From NCBI GenBank assembly GCA_037447655.1, contig JBBHKE010003165.1, forward strand, positions 62,001-126,000: a stretch of DNA of 64,000 bases, given 5' to 3'. This stretch comes from Zygnema cylindricum. Taxonomy: Eukaryota; Streptophyta; Zygnematophyceae; Zygnematales; Zygnemataceae. The notes beneath the pieces were generated by a model. It was not told the origin of the DNA. It searched no databases and saw only the letters and a list, made by a program, of their open reading frames with translations. Position numbers and translations under genes: made by a program. Shown here piece by piece: positions 33,421 to 44,529 of this stretch (the first letter of the stretch is position 1; every line of letters begins with the position of its first letter).

Positions 33421-35710
33421 AGTCTAAATGTCGGATCTGACCTAGCAATGTATTACATTCGTCGCCCAACGTGGAAAACAACATGAAACACATGATTCCC
33501 CAAACACATTGAAAACTTCATTAACATCCAATGTCATTCAAGTTTTGTTCCAATCCATCATTTTCAGTATCAAATTTCAAAATGATAATCAAAGAAGGAT
33601 ACAATTATATTGAACTTATCATGGATACAATTTATGCGACATACTTTGATAAACGCTAAGTACAAGTACAACACTAACCACCGAAAAATACTAAAAAAAA
33701 AAATAACACAAAAACACCAGTTCTATAATTTTATGTTGAACTTCATTCCCACTTCACTAATTAAACCACTTCTCTATCAAAGGACTCTAAATCTTCATTC
33801 TCCTATTCCGCGTCATCAAGGACTTGATCCTTTCGAGTGTCGGCATCTTGAATGCCTCGGACAAAATCTCGTGCTGATGTAGAAGGAATAAACACCTCAT
33901 CGCCTTCGAAATGGCATCGCCATTTCATCATGATGATTTGTAAATCCGGGGTGAGCATTTTCTCATCCTATTTCCCGTCTTTCAATGACAAGCCGCACTC
34001 AATCATAGCTTTACGTGCATAACCCATCCCTTGATTGTCCTTCATTCCGTTGACTTCGCGAATTGAATCGCGAGCCAACTAAAGGAAGAAAGCCTTCTCG
34101 GGCCCGAGTAGCTTCCCGGACCAACCCTTGCCACTCGGATGGGACCACGCATGCTTTTCGATCCCGTTCATTTTCCAATCCTCCCATTTCCGCGACCAAA
34201 CCTCCTTAATTTTGGAAATGACAAAGGAGTCGGCGGGTTGCAAAAGGTGAGTCGCGCAAGGAGGGAAGAAGTGGAGTATAGTCCTCTTGGCGAGTAATAC
34301 TCGGCTCAACTCCTCGGAATTGTTATGACCGCCACAATTGTCGAGGAATATTATTTTTTCACGTCGTTCGTGGTCTCTTTGGTAAGACCTTGGCTCTTCT
34401 ATCCATTTCGGGAATACGGATTTATCATTCGATCCTTTGGGGCTGGTTCGGTAGCAAACTCCTACAATAGGAAAAAAATAAAGGATTGGGGGAGGGGGTG
34501 AATTACGTGAGGGGGATATAAAGAGGGAGAGGGAGAGGAGGCCGATAGGGGGCGGTGAGGGAGAGAGATAGAGGGGAAACTCATATTTTTATAGAGAGGA
34601 ATACGTTAAAAATATAGGAAAATAACGAAGATGCAAAATATTTCAAAGATTCAAATGTAATGAAACTTACCCGGTACATCGTCGGCAAGGCCCTTTATCG
34701 GGTAATTTTGACCGTGGTTTGTGAATATTATCATTGGAAACTCGATTCGTGCATTCGCGCCTTCCGTGAGTCATACCATCAATGTCATGGACTCTCCACC
34801 ACCCGCAACGTCGGCGTATCCTACAACCTCGTCGCCGCGAAAGCCCAAAATTTTCTTGTTGTCCATATTTACAATTAAGCAAGTTTCGTCCATGTTCTCC
34901 ACCAAATCCTTGTTAAATCGACCTATTATCCACCAAAAAAATATAAAACACAAACGAAAACAAAATGCAAATGAGTATAATGAAAAAAATGACATTGTTG
35001 GTTTACATTGTAGTCATCTTCAAAAGGTTTGGGGGTTACCAAGGCAACAAATGTTTCACACTCGTTTCCCTCAACAAGCATAGAAAAGATACTGAATAAT
35101 AAACTATATACGATAAGAAGCAAAAAAGGGAAGGAAAATACGAGGCTTTCCCGAAAGAAATCCTCTTTTTAATGCGCGCATGTGATATGCCACGATCCTC
35201 TCGATGTGATCCTCCTTCTCCCGACTTAATTGTAGTGTGCCCTTTTGAGCTCGGGCGACAAAGCTATGTTTTTCGAAAAAGCATTCAATCCAACGCCGAG
35301 TGATTCTAATGTCGATCACTTCACCATTGCCGTCAATAAATTCCGGCGCACCATTCTTTTTCATTTCGGCAATGATGTAATTAGCCATTTTACCCACAAT
35401 TATAGTTGACATTTTCATGCCCGCCTTTTGGAATCGGAAGAATTCGTCCACTAAGTCGTTGTGAACCTTCTTCACCCATGGTAGCTCCTTCCTACCCCTT
35501 CCCGGTAACGCATTTGTTACCGCCACGCTCCTCTTTCCAAAAACCGAAGTAGATAAGGTGAGAGTAGTTTCCCTTATCCCTTTAAGTATCGCCACCCTTT
35601 CGACCCACCACCGCCTTCCCTTCTGGTACTCTGCAATCGGAGTAAAGAAAGAACAAAAATTAGTCACTGAAAATCAACATAAAAAGCCATTACACTTTAA
35701 GAATCGCTTC

Positions 35711-35845
35711 AGCTACGAGGATTTGTCGTCGCCAAATTCAGCGACAACAAATCCTCGTCGCTAAATCAGCGTCGACAGCTGGTCGTCGCTGAATTAGGCG
35801 ACGACAATATGTCGTCGCTAATTTACCAACGACCATTCGTCGCTG
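35711..35845. repeat. GCGACGAC hairpin array 2
   Basis: At least four inverted repeats built from GCGACGAC/GTCGTCGC with different loops, directly upstream of the RRWW exon, inside the large intron of the transposase gene. Confidence 0.75.
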
Positions 35846-36095
35846 TATCGACGTTTAGCTGTAAATAATAATTTTGGGAGAGTTATGGTTGAGCGAAGAC
35901 TGAAATTTGTCGCTGCTTACGCACAAGGCGCTGTCGTTGCTATATTTAACAAACACGACAGATAATAAAAAAACAATGTTAATTTGTAGGTTAGCGACGA
36001 CAAAATAAAAAGAGAAGGATAAATGAACAAATTCGGAAATCACAAACATACTGATTACCGCAAATCTTTTTGAGACAACTCCCGTGTGAGCCTCG

Positions 36096-37922
36096 TCACT
36101 TGTTCTTGTTGGGCGGCCAATTGGTTAGTGAGTGCCTCAATTGTTCGTGGCCAATCCTCTTCTGTCGACGGTGGAAGGGGGCTAATCGGACACCGAACCC
36201 TTGGGGGCTAATCGGACACTGAACCCTTTGGATTTCGCATAGACGGGGTCGCCTCACTCGAAGATTTTGGAACTTTTGTAGAACCGAGGTACGAGCCGCT
36301 CGGAGAGCCATTACCTTGGGAGTTTTCCGACAATACTTGAGGACGGTGAATAGTTGGGGTTCCCACGGATGGTGAAGCCGCAATAACGTGAGAACATTCA
36401 CCCGAAAACCGCGGTTGTCGTGAACAATCCACGTATGTCGTGGATCCGTCGGATCGAATTGCCGTATGTGGGCAAACGTCGAGCCTCCATCGTCACCGTC
36501 GATGAAAAGCCACGTCAGATGAGCGGGGACATCCGGGGGGATGTCGAGAATTTCCGGGTGGGGATTTCCCCTCGAGTTTAGGGAACGCGGTTCACCATAC
36601 CTCCAATGTTCAAGCCATTCGGCAACCGGAATGAAATGCTTGACCCGAGGCATAAAAATGCCCATTTCCTCCTCTCCTATGGGAGGGGGGGAAAACCAAT
36701 CCGGATCCTCAACTCGGTATGGAGCATGAGGACCCGGATTACCTAATACAATGCCTCTCTCCCAGTTCGGAGTGGGAGGCGCCTCGAGCACGTCGTCATC
36801 ATCCCCATATTTATCCTCTCGTTGTCGTTCCTCTCTATTCGGAATTTCCTCGTCCTCAGTGGTGGCCTCATCCACATCCTTCCATAACTGAATACCGTGG
36901 GATGTTCTACTTCGGGGGTACGCTTCTCATCCGGCGGTTCCTCCCCTTCCACAATACTCTCGTCGCTATAAGAAGTTGAGGGGACGTAATCCTAGTCGCT
37001 CCATTGACTAACTTTCTGTTTTCCTAGTTTAATTTCCCTCCTCCTCTCTAACTTTATCCGTGCCTCACTCCCTCCCCCCTCCTCTCTCTCATAAAAAATC
37101 ATATTTTTCCTTATTATCCTCCTCCTCCTCCTCTTTACTCCTCCCCCCGCCTCACTCCCCTCCCCCTCCTCAACCGTTGCCTCTTTTCCCCTTCCTTCCT
37201 CACCTAATGACGCCCCTCCCCCACCCTCCCCCTCACCTTCGTCCTCCTCCCTCTCATCAAAAATCATATTTTTCCTTGTTATCCCCTCCTCCTCCTCTCT
37301 ACTCCTCCCCCCGCCTCACTCCCCTCCCCCTCCTCAACCGTCGCCTCTTTTCCCCTTCCTTACTCACCTAATGCCGCCCCTCCCCCCCCTCCCCACTCAA
37401 TGTGTTCTCTCCCCCCTCCCTCCCACCTTCGTCCTCCTCCCTCTCATCAAAAACTCTAATTTTTCTTTTTCTCCTCCTCATCCTCTCTACTCTTCCCCCC
37501 GCCTCCCTTCCCTCCCCCCCCATAACCGTCGCCTCTTTTCCCCTTTCTTCCTCCCCTATTGCCGTGCCCCCCCCTCCCTCCCTCCCTACTAAACTTTTTC
37601 TTTCCCACCCCCCCCCACCTTCGTCCTCCTCCTCCCTCTCATCAAAAACCCTAATTTTTATTCTTATCCTCCTCCTCCTCCTCTCTAATCCTCCCCCTCT
37701 CTCAATTCCCTCCCCCTCCTCAACCGTCGCTTTTTTTCCCCTTCCTTCCTCACCATCTACCTCCTCCTCACTACTCACCTCAACAGATGCCCCTTTTTCC
37801 TTCCCTTCACTCTTTCCTCCTTCCCATCCAATGGCTAACAGGGTTGCCGCCTCCAGTTGCCTCGCTAACTCTTCCGCGGTCGCCGTAACAAGGGGAGGAT
37901 AGCGACGGCGATAAGCCATCAC
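36096..37922 (-). pseudogene. Unidentified decayed ORF inside the transposase intron
   Basis: A 259-residue frame (36875-36096) includes EDPDWFSPPPIGEEEMGIFM, HFIPVAEWLEHWRYGEP, DVPAHLTWLFIDGDDGG and WIVHDNRGFRVNVLTLLRLH, which look like a folded domain. An upstream Glu/Arg/Gly-rich frame (37922-37368) starts MMAYRRRYPPLVTATAEELA and contains several copies of VFDEREEDEGG-like units. A stop at 36989 and frame changes near 36890 and 37300 separate the pieces. Same strand as the transposase. It could be a second element-encoded protein, an alternative exon set or a nested insertion. I do not recognise the family. Confidence 0.5.
37060..37760. repeat. Four imperfect tandem repeats of about 165-195 bp, C/T-rich
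   Basis: CTCTCATCAAAAA-type starts occur at about 37087, 37252, 37441 and 37636. Each is followed by a TTTTT stretch, a CTCCTC run, ACTCCTCCCCCCGCCTC and CAACCGTCGCCTCTTTTCCC. They code for the repeated basic/acidic units on the minus strand. Confidence 0.8.
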
Positions 37923-38334
37923 GGTACGTCATCGCCTAATTTGTTGGCTGTTGCCCTCCAATTAAAGATGCGAGTAAAATAGAACTGAAGAAAACACGAC
38001 TACAGAAAGTGGAAAGAGTACAAAAAATAATAGCCCAAAACCCTACTTTGATGAAAGATACACAACAATGTTAAATAGTATGATTTCGTGCGAGGGATAC
38101 TTACATTATGTATGGTCAGGCACGTATTAACTTCGTCGCCTATTCGACGCGCTCGGCTATTCCAACACTAGCGCGACGAAATGAAGCAATGCATCCCACG
38201 TTTCATTTACAACGCCATTTCAATATTGGGCGTCGTATTCGTTCGACATTTTTTATACTTTTAAGTCTAAGTGACGGCTACACTTTTAACCGGCACGAAT
38301 TATGTTTTTGAAACTTCCAACGTTGAGGCGACGA

Positions 38335-38395
38335 CGCATTGTCGTCGCCTTTTTGATTTCGCCACCACATTCAAGCGACGACACCATGTCGTTGC
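38335..38395. repeat. GCGACGAC hairpin array 3
   Basis: GGCGACGACGCATTGTCGTCGCC is a near-perfect hairpin (stem 8-9 bases), and AGCGACGACACCATGTCGTT a second. It lies in the transposase intron, 250 bases from exon A. Confidence 0.75.
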
Positions 38396-38944
38396 ATGTC
38401 CATTCGATTGAAGTCATAACAAAAACTAATTGGACAACGTTGCAGAACCACACATCATAACGACACGAGGTGGGGGGGTGGGGAATAATGGGGCATATAT
38501 AAACATACAATATGAGATGAATATAATCAAATATAAATTATACAATATGTCTAATTAAATACAAACAATGCGAACTAGCGACACACAAATTAGGCAACCA
38601 GAGTTTTCAATATCAAGGTAAGGACAATGGTAAAAACTCTTACTTGTACGATACACCCCCAAAAAATGTTGCAAAAACTTCTTGATAGTCTTCGGGATGA
38701 GCAATTCTTTTCCATTTTCGTGACAATCTGCAATCATCCAATTGATTACTTGAAGTCGAATAATTTTCGTTGAAACTTGCTGAACATTTGGGATAGACAA
38801 CGGGACGTTCCGGTATGTATCACACGGTGAGTCCAAATCTCTGATAATAGCGCCTTCCACGAGGGGGTCCACGTCGGGTGATCCCATTTCTTCACTCGGT
38901 GGGTCGGGTCCTTGGGTTTCGCTACAATCCATGTCCTCTTCGGC

Positions 38945-39633
38945 TAGAGGTGGCAATAATCCGGCCGTAGCTATGTTTTTCGGCGCAAAAAAAGTGGTAA
39001 TATGGGAAGTAATAGGCCACATATTTGCAATAATAAAGAAAAAAAATTGCCAAAAAAGGATACAAAGCAAATAATAGAGATGCAAATGCCAAAGTAACCG
39101 GAGAATTTGAAAAGACACTGCCATTGCTGGACCGCACGCCGGATATATATACCAAATACAAAAACCCAAGAGGGACAATAAAGTGGGAAACCATTTTCCA
39201 AACTTTCGTTGTTCAAAATTTGAATTTAAATAATTTCCGTGTTGGTGAATTATCAAAATATTATAGGCAACATTGACAAAGAGGGAAACTTTCAAAAAAT
39301 GCGTCAGTTTTGAGAGAGGGAGCATGCACGTGGTAGGCGACGGACGATTTTCATGAAAGAGCCATGGTAACTGTTTGTTGCTAATTGTATGTACTGGTCG
39401 ATTTTGGTATGGCGACGGGTATGGCAGGCGGTTGGTGTCACGTCATGCTGGAGCCGTAATATTTGCGTGGATATAAAATTGTCCATGGTAATCATGGGCG
39501 ACTAATCACAATTTGCTCGAGACGAGGTGGTTGTCGAGTTTGTTCATTTTGGACGAATTTAGAATAAGAGTTTACTATAATACATCATTCCATTAATGCT
39601 AATACCGGTCACTAGCCAAAGATACAGATTAAA
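38945..39633. other. No supported gene
   Basis: A hydrophobic open frame (minus, to 39325) runs into transposase exon A, but its upstream part has no motif and looks like AT-rich DNA read through. The right end of the transposon should be in this stretch; no clear terminal repeat was found. Confidence 0.4.
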
Positions 39634-39759
39634 GTGCAACCATTTTAGAGTTAACACACATTTTAGCATCAATTCACCTTTATAAAACAAAGCATCGTGC
39701 AACCATTTAAGAGTTAACACACATTTTTGCAACAATTCACTCTAATAAAACAAAGCATC
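39634..39759. repeat. 63-bp tandem duplication
   Basis: Two copies of a unit starting GTGCAACCATTT, with GAGTTAACACACATTTT and AAAACAAAGCATC, about 85-90% identical. Confidence 0.85.
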
Positions 39760-40204
39760 ACGGCAGTATTAGCGTAATGAACGCTTATTAACGTACAGTG
39801 TCGAGATACAACGGACAAGCGACCAACTTTTTAGACAACAAAGCGTTGCGTAATTATTACAACTGTACAAATGACGCAACTTGCAACAAGCCAAAAAATG
39901 TAAGCTTTACAGCGTAGCGCCGACGCTTAACCGCGGTAAAATAGTCTGACATGCACGTGTGAATCTTTTACGTGACAGCGTACGATTTCAAAAAAATAAT
40001 GTACGGGTACTTATATTAATGTAAACTTGTTTGTGACAGACATTTAGTTTTTCAAAAGACGCAAATTAGAATTATTAAACAATTAGAATGTATGTTTTAT
40101 AACGAAATTGTCAAATTCTTAATTAGCGTAAACCACTGTAATTTTTCCATACACGCTAAAGAAACTTCTACGCTAATAGCGGTTGGCGGTGTAGTGTACT
40201 GTAC
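39760..40204. other. No gene seen
   Basis: AT-rich. CGCTAATAGCGGTTGGCGGTG near 40168 recurs in similar form near 16770 (reverse), 42250 and 44265, and may be an element-internal motif. Confidence 0.4.
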
Positions 40205-40447
40205 CGCCCATTTGTAGATGTAGGCGATTGCTAATGTTGTCCACGTGTGGGCATCTACAAATGTCCACAGTATGTTAAGAGCTTGTTCTAGTGTGCAAAT
40301 GTCCGTAGTTTGTTTGCGTCTACAGGTGTCGCAAGATATTGGCGACGTCTACAACTGTCACATATTCGAAGTAATGAAAGCGCAAGTAACGATTGACATA
40401 CGCACACTTTGAACGTTTCAAAGTTTTGGTTACATGGGAACACGCCC
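40205..40447. mobile_element. Right half of Harbinger-like MITE
   Basis: Matches 43905-44237 of the complete copy (GTAGGCGATTGC, GCGCAAGTAACGATT, GGTTACATGGG) and ends with the inverted terminus AACACGCCC followed by TTA (40448-40450). The left half is not present here. Confidence 0.7.
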
Positions 40448-40650
40448 TTAGTCTTGCCTTTAGTAAGATTTGAAATTTCCACTACGCTTCAAGATATTTT
40501 TGCACTGTTTGCCACTTTGCCCTCGCACTTAATCTCCGTACCTTTTGTTTATAGGTGTTTACGGACGTTTTCCGGTACATACTAGGTTTCTTAAATTTTG
40601 GCCCGCGATGTGGTTCATGTGGACAAGGGACACATTCAAAAAACGAGTTC

Positions 40651-41354
40651 GAGCATTGTTCCATTAGGCGGTCTCAAGAAACATCAAAAATTTGTCTACT
40701 AAAGCCATCGTTCCATTGTGTTGGGTCAGTAACCGACATTATTTTTGCGTGGCGAAACTTGATTGATCCACGTAATAGATGAATACAATTTTGAAAACCT
40801 TCAATGAATCTCTGACAACAAATTGTGACAACTTATTCGTACCAGCGAAGGTAAAAAGTGACTCGTATGACGTATTGAGTAAAATATGTACAAGCGGATG
40901 AAACTTAAGATTTGTAAAAGCGTACGAAAATGTCAGAATGGTTATTGGATGGCAACAGACGCGTGAATCAATATCCTCCGTCAAAGATTTTTTTGCGTCT
41001 TCCAGTGGCCTCGCATCCTCCTTGGCAAAACGCACATGTCATATGCGACGTGTACTCACCTAGTCGCGACGTTGTCGTGGATATTTGTTCACTTTTCCTG
41101 GAGACACGGTGCTATTCGTTCAGGCGCTAAGAAGTGACCTACTCCGGGTCACTTGTTGCGAACTGAAAGTGTCAGACGAAGGAGTATCCGATAATGCATC
41201 TGACGGTCCACGTTTACGTCTATAAACATGGAGAATGAAATCCCTCATTCAGTAGGTTTGTTTTTCTAACATTTTATTTTTTCTGGTTCGCGCTGTACGA
41301 AAGAGTACGACTTTCAGTAGACAACAACATTGTTTCCCTTATGGAACCTTACCC
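40651..41354. mobile_element. Harbinger-like MITE, about 704 bp
   Basis: Left end GAGCATTGTTCCATTAGGCGG, right end TATGGAACCTTACCC followed by TTA (41355-41357). The ends are only partly complementary and the left flank is TTC, not TTA, so the left boundary is less sure. Inside, GGGTCAGTAACCGACATT and GTACCAGCGAAGGTAA are shared with the next element. Confidence 0.5.
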
Positions 41355-41357
41355 TTA

Positions 41358-42602
41358 GAGCGTTGTTCCATTAGGCGGTCGTTGTAAACATCAAAAATTC
41401 GTTTACTGAAGCGACTATTCCATTTGCGTTGTTCACACTTGGAAAAATGGGAAAACGATGTCATAAATTTTGGGATCCGTACGCCAAATTTTATAAAATG
41501 ACAAAAAATACAGCGATGACGGTTTAGGCGGTTGGTTTCGACCGTTTTGGAGCGTAGCGGAGGACAAAAGATGCAATTCTATGCGTCAAAACTCAACAGT
41601 TGCGCAGAGGAAACGGCAACTGCCGTCCGCCATCGGACATCATGTTCGAAATGCATTTTTTCGTTTTTGAAGAATTTCAAAAACGAAGCGCATGGACGTG
41701 AACTGTACACGAATTCATTCCGTCGCAAAATTATGAACAAACTAGGGGACCAATCACATAAGAGAACACGTAATGTCAAAAAAAAAAAAAAGCAACGATG
41801 GAAAAAAAAGGGCATGTCCAAAGTTCCTTCGCGGTTATTTTCGGTCTGTAAAAACGCTTGCGTGGCAGTACATTTTGGTTTGGAAGGATTCGTACATATC
41901 ATGTCCGCAAAGCGTTTCCTTTTTTGTACGAGCAAGTGGCTCTTATCACGACACGGTTGTTGACGTTGGCTAGCGTCACGTGCCAGTTCACGACGGACAA
42001 AAAAAAAGCACCGTTTCCATACCATACCGTTTTCCCCTTTTTCAAGTGTGAACCACGCAATTGTGTCGGGTCAGTAACCGACATTGTTTTTGCGTGGCAC
42101 ACTTTTATTTGGCCACGTAATGGAAGAATACGATTTTGCTAATCTTTAGAGAATCTTTTACAGCGAATTGTGACCACATATTTGTACCAGTGAAGGTAAA
42201 ATAAGTGAGGATAAAATAAAAAAAAAACGGGACGGAATTAGCGTACACAACGCTAATAACGATTGGCGGTGAAGCGGCGAGCGCCGGAATCTACGGCGTC
42301 TTTAAAAATTTCAGCGAACTAATGGCGAGCGCCGGAATTTACGGCGTCTCTAAAAAGTTCAGCGACCTAGCGGCGAGCGCCGGAATATAAGGCGTCTCCA
42401 ACGGCGTTTCCTTCTGAAGACGGAGTGGGGGACAAATAAAAATACGCGCGCGCAAATGAAGCAGCGTCTTTTTATATTTCATGTCCGTACAATTTTTCGT
42501 ACAATCTGAGACTTACGTAATCTACGAAATTTACGAAACTAGCTAATACTACGTAGTTTTCGGGAAAAAGTCAAAATCCGTACGAATGGGACTTCTACGC
42601 TC
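41358..42602. mobile_element. Harbinger-like element, 1245 bp
   Basis: Begins GAGCGTTGTTCCATTAGG and ends CTTCTACGCTC, with TTA on both sides (41355-41357 and 42603-42605). Shares internal sequence with 40651-41354. Short open frames in it (41532-41963 and others) have no transposase motif, so it is non-autonomous. Confidence 0.6.
42274..42412. repeat. 48-bp tandem repeat, three copies
   Basis: GCGGCGAGCGCCGGAAT, then TACGGCGTCT and TTCAGCGA, occurs at 42274, 42322 and 42370. GC-rich island inside the AT-rich element. Confidence 0.85.
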
Positions 42603-42605
42603 TTA

Positions 42606-43301
42606 GGCTGGACTTCCATTAGGCGTCCCAGTAATTGTACGTAAATTTTTACTGAATGGCGTGCTTTCAATTAGGTCGCGTTTGTAAACTTGCGTGGCTC
42701 ATTCTGGTTGGTAACACGTAGGTTAATATTCGATGCTTAAAATCTGGAAATAGTCTTCGAATGCAATGTCAGAACGCAATATCTGTACGAGCGGAGGTAA
42801 TATCTGTACCAGCGGAGATGATATCTGTACCACCGGAGGTAATTAATGACTCATACAGAGGGCATTAAATGTACTACCCAAAATTTCAAAACGCAACGAC
42901 AAATAGGCGGCGACAAACTTTGATGGTAGGAGCCTGACGGAATAATTTCGGCGGATTCGCAGCCACCCTGGCGGAAGGCACATGGCCCTTGCGACGTGTA
43001 CGCACATACACGCGCGTTTATCGTGGATTCTTTTTACCTTTTCCACGCGGCCTATTTTTACACGTTCTGTATTCTAGAATTGTCCTCACTGTGCACGGTC
43101 TTAGAAAACTGTAGGTTGGTGACGTGGCGTCACGGATAAAAAGTAAAACTAAAATCCGACGATCCCAATTAACGCCTACAACCTTGAACAATTTTCTGTA
43201 ATGTTGTTTTCGTTGAAAAAAAATTATTTCTGTACGAACCTGTACGAAACAGTACGTCCTTTAGTAAAAAACCTCACTTTTTCGGTAATGGAAGTCCACC
43301 C
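42606..43301. mobile_element. Harbinger-like MITE, 696 bp
   Basis: Termini GGCTGGACTTCCATTA and TAATGGAAGTCCACCC are inverted repeats (one mismatch), with TTA on both sides (42603-42605 and 43302-43304). A 21-bp unit (ATCTGTACCAGCGGAGGTAAT) is repeated three times at about 42780-42842. Non-coding. Confidence 0.8.
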
Positions 43302-43541
43302 TTAGTCCCACACTTCGCAAAGTACAGTACTGCCCGGGTACCTTGCGATGTGTTTTTTTTTTAATAAATACAGTACACCTTGTATCACTATTATTTCCTT
43401 GCCACTTAAAACATTTTTTCTCCGTACACACCTGTCGGAATATGGATCTGACGGTTCGATTAAAAGCTAAGATTTGCACCTTCCAATTGGTGGTCTCCAT
43501 CTAAAAATCGGACAAGTGTGTACGGATAAAAGATGTTCTAA

Positions 43542-44237
43542 GGGCGTGTCCCCATGTGTTCAAGTAAGGGTTTTTTCCCGTCGTTTACACAAAAAATGGG
43601 ACTTCCTACTTGAAAATATTACGCCGTACGAAAAATGGGCAAAAACTCAAATACATTTTGCGTCATCTTGGAACTTGAAATTTACGGCGATTTGGCAGTA
43701 TTATCATCGCGACCCACTTCCAGCTCATCTTCACACTTGTAATGAAATCAAGTCGTGACCTGCTTTTAATAAAAATACTACCCTATTGACGAATAGAAAT
43801 CGTGGGTTGCACGCGTCAAAAGTTTTTATTTGTCTTTTTGCAGTTGGGAGAATACACGAAAAAAAATTTGTTTGTCCGTTTGCTTATGTTGTCCACTTGT
43901 GGGCGTCTACAAATGTCATTTTGTAGACGTAGGCGATTGCTTATGTCGTTCACGTGTGGGCGTCAACAAATGACAGTTGGCGTCGACAGTTGTCCCAGTA
44001 TGTCAGGAGCTCTTTGCGGCGTACAAATGTCCGCAGTTTGTTCCGAGACGGTTGGCGTCTACAAATGTCAGCAGTTTGGGTTTCGCAAGTATTGGCGACG
44101 CGTACAGCTGCCACATATTCAAAATAACGAACGCGCAAGTAACGATTCACATAGGCACACTTTGAAAAGTACACCGTAAAATCAGCGCTAAATTCCAAAA
44201 TAGCGTTTCAAAATATCGGTTACATGGGGACACGCCC
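43542..44237. mobile_element. Harbinger-like MITE, 696 bp, complete copy
   Basis: Perfect termini GGGCGTGTCCCCATGT and ACATGGGGACACGCCC, with TAA on both sides (43539-43541 and 44238-44240). Three-base TWA duplications are typical of PIF/Harbinger elements. Best-preserved member of the family also seen at 16258 and 40205 and, decayed, at 2246. Confidence 0.88.
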
Positions 44238-44344
44238 TAAGTGGCGAAAAAGTTGATAACACTAATAGCGATAAACGGTGTACTGTATAGTACACTGTAC
44301 ACTATACCATACCGTACTATACCGTCCTATCGTTTAAAATGTGG

Positions 44345-44372
44345 AACCCTAAATTTTGTCGGTAACCCTAAA
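44345..44372 (+). promoter_or_regulatory. Two teloboxes upstream of the rhodanese gene
   Basis: AACCCTAAA at 44345-44353 and again at 44364-44372, about 160-185 bases before the ATG. Teloboxes are common in promoters of growth- and translation-related plant genes. Confidence 0.55.
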
Positions 44373-44400
44373 CCTGACCTAATCTTATTCCTAGTCTTTT

Positions 44401-44440
<40 letters not shown>
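44401..44440. repeat. (CT)n in 5' UTR
   Basis: About 19 CT units, 90 bases before the start codon of the rhodanese-like gene, where Y-patches and CT-rich leaders are common in plants. Confidence 0.9.
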
Positions 44441-44443
<3 letters not shown>

Positions 44444-44529
44444 CTAGCGTCACGAAAACTGACGTGACATTTTTGTTCTCCTCTCCCTCTCTCCCTTCTT
44501 TTTGAGAAGCTACAGTACAGTTTAAGCCA

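Larger units (their letters stand above)
33803..38932 (-). pseudogene. Pogo/Tigger-like DDE transposase (multi-exon, decayed)
   Basis: Exon A about 38932-38640 starts with MDCSETQGPDPP and ends in a helix-turn-helix-like segment (QVINWMIADCHENGKELL, KTIKKFLQHF). Its GTAAG donor joins in phase 1 to an exon at 35646, reading KYQKGRRWWVERVAILKG. That exon carries RITRRWIECFFEKHSFVARA (CENPB-type region). The next exon (about 34925-34671) has ENMDETCLIVNMD (first Asp) and KGLADDVPG. The last (34462-33803) has IIFLDNCGGHNN (second Asp) and THLLQPADSFVISKI (third Asp). In-frame stops near 34085, 33980 and 34770 show decay. The transposase would cut and paste its own element. Exon borders besides those quoted are approximate. 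Confidence 0.7.

Noticed and set aside
38945-39325. Hydrophobic N-terminal extension of the transposase exon (multi-pass membrane-like)
   Set aside because: Phe/Leu/Ile-rich because of AT-rich DNA. The likely start MDCSETQ at 38932 lies downstream, and no transposase has such an extension.
41532-42142. Open frames on both strands in the 1245-bp element
   Set aside because: Antiparallel overlapping frames without a DDE motif; non-coding MITE interior.
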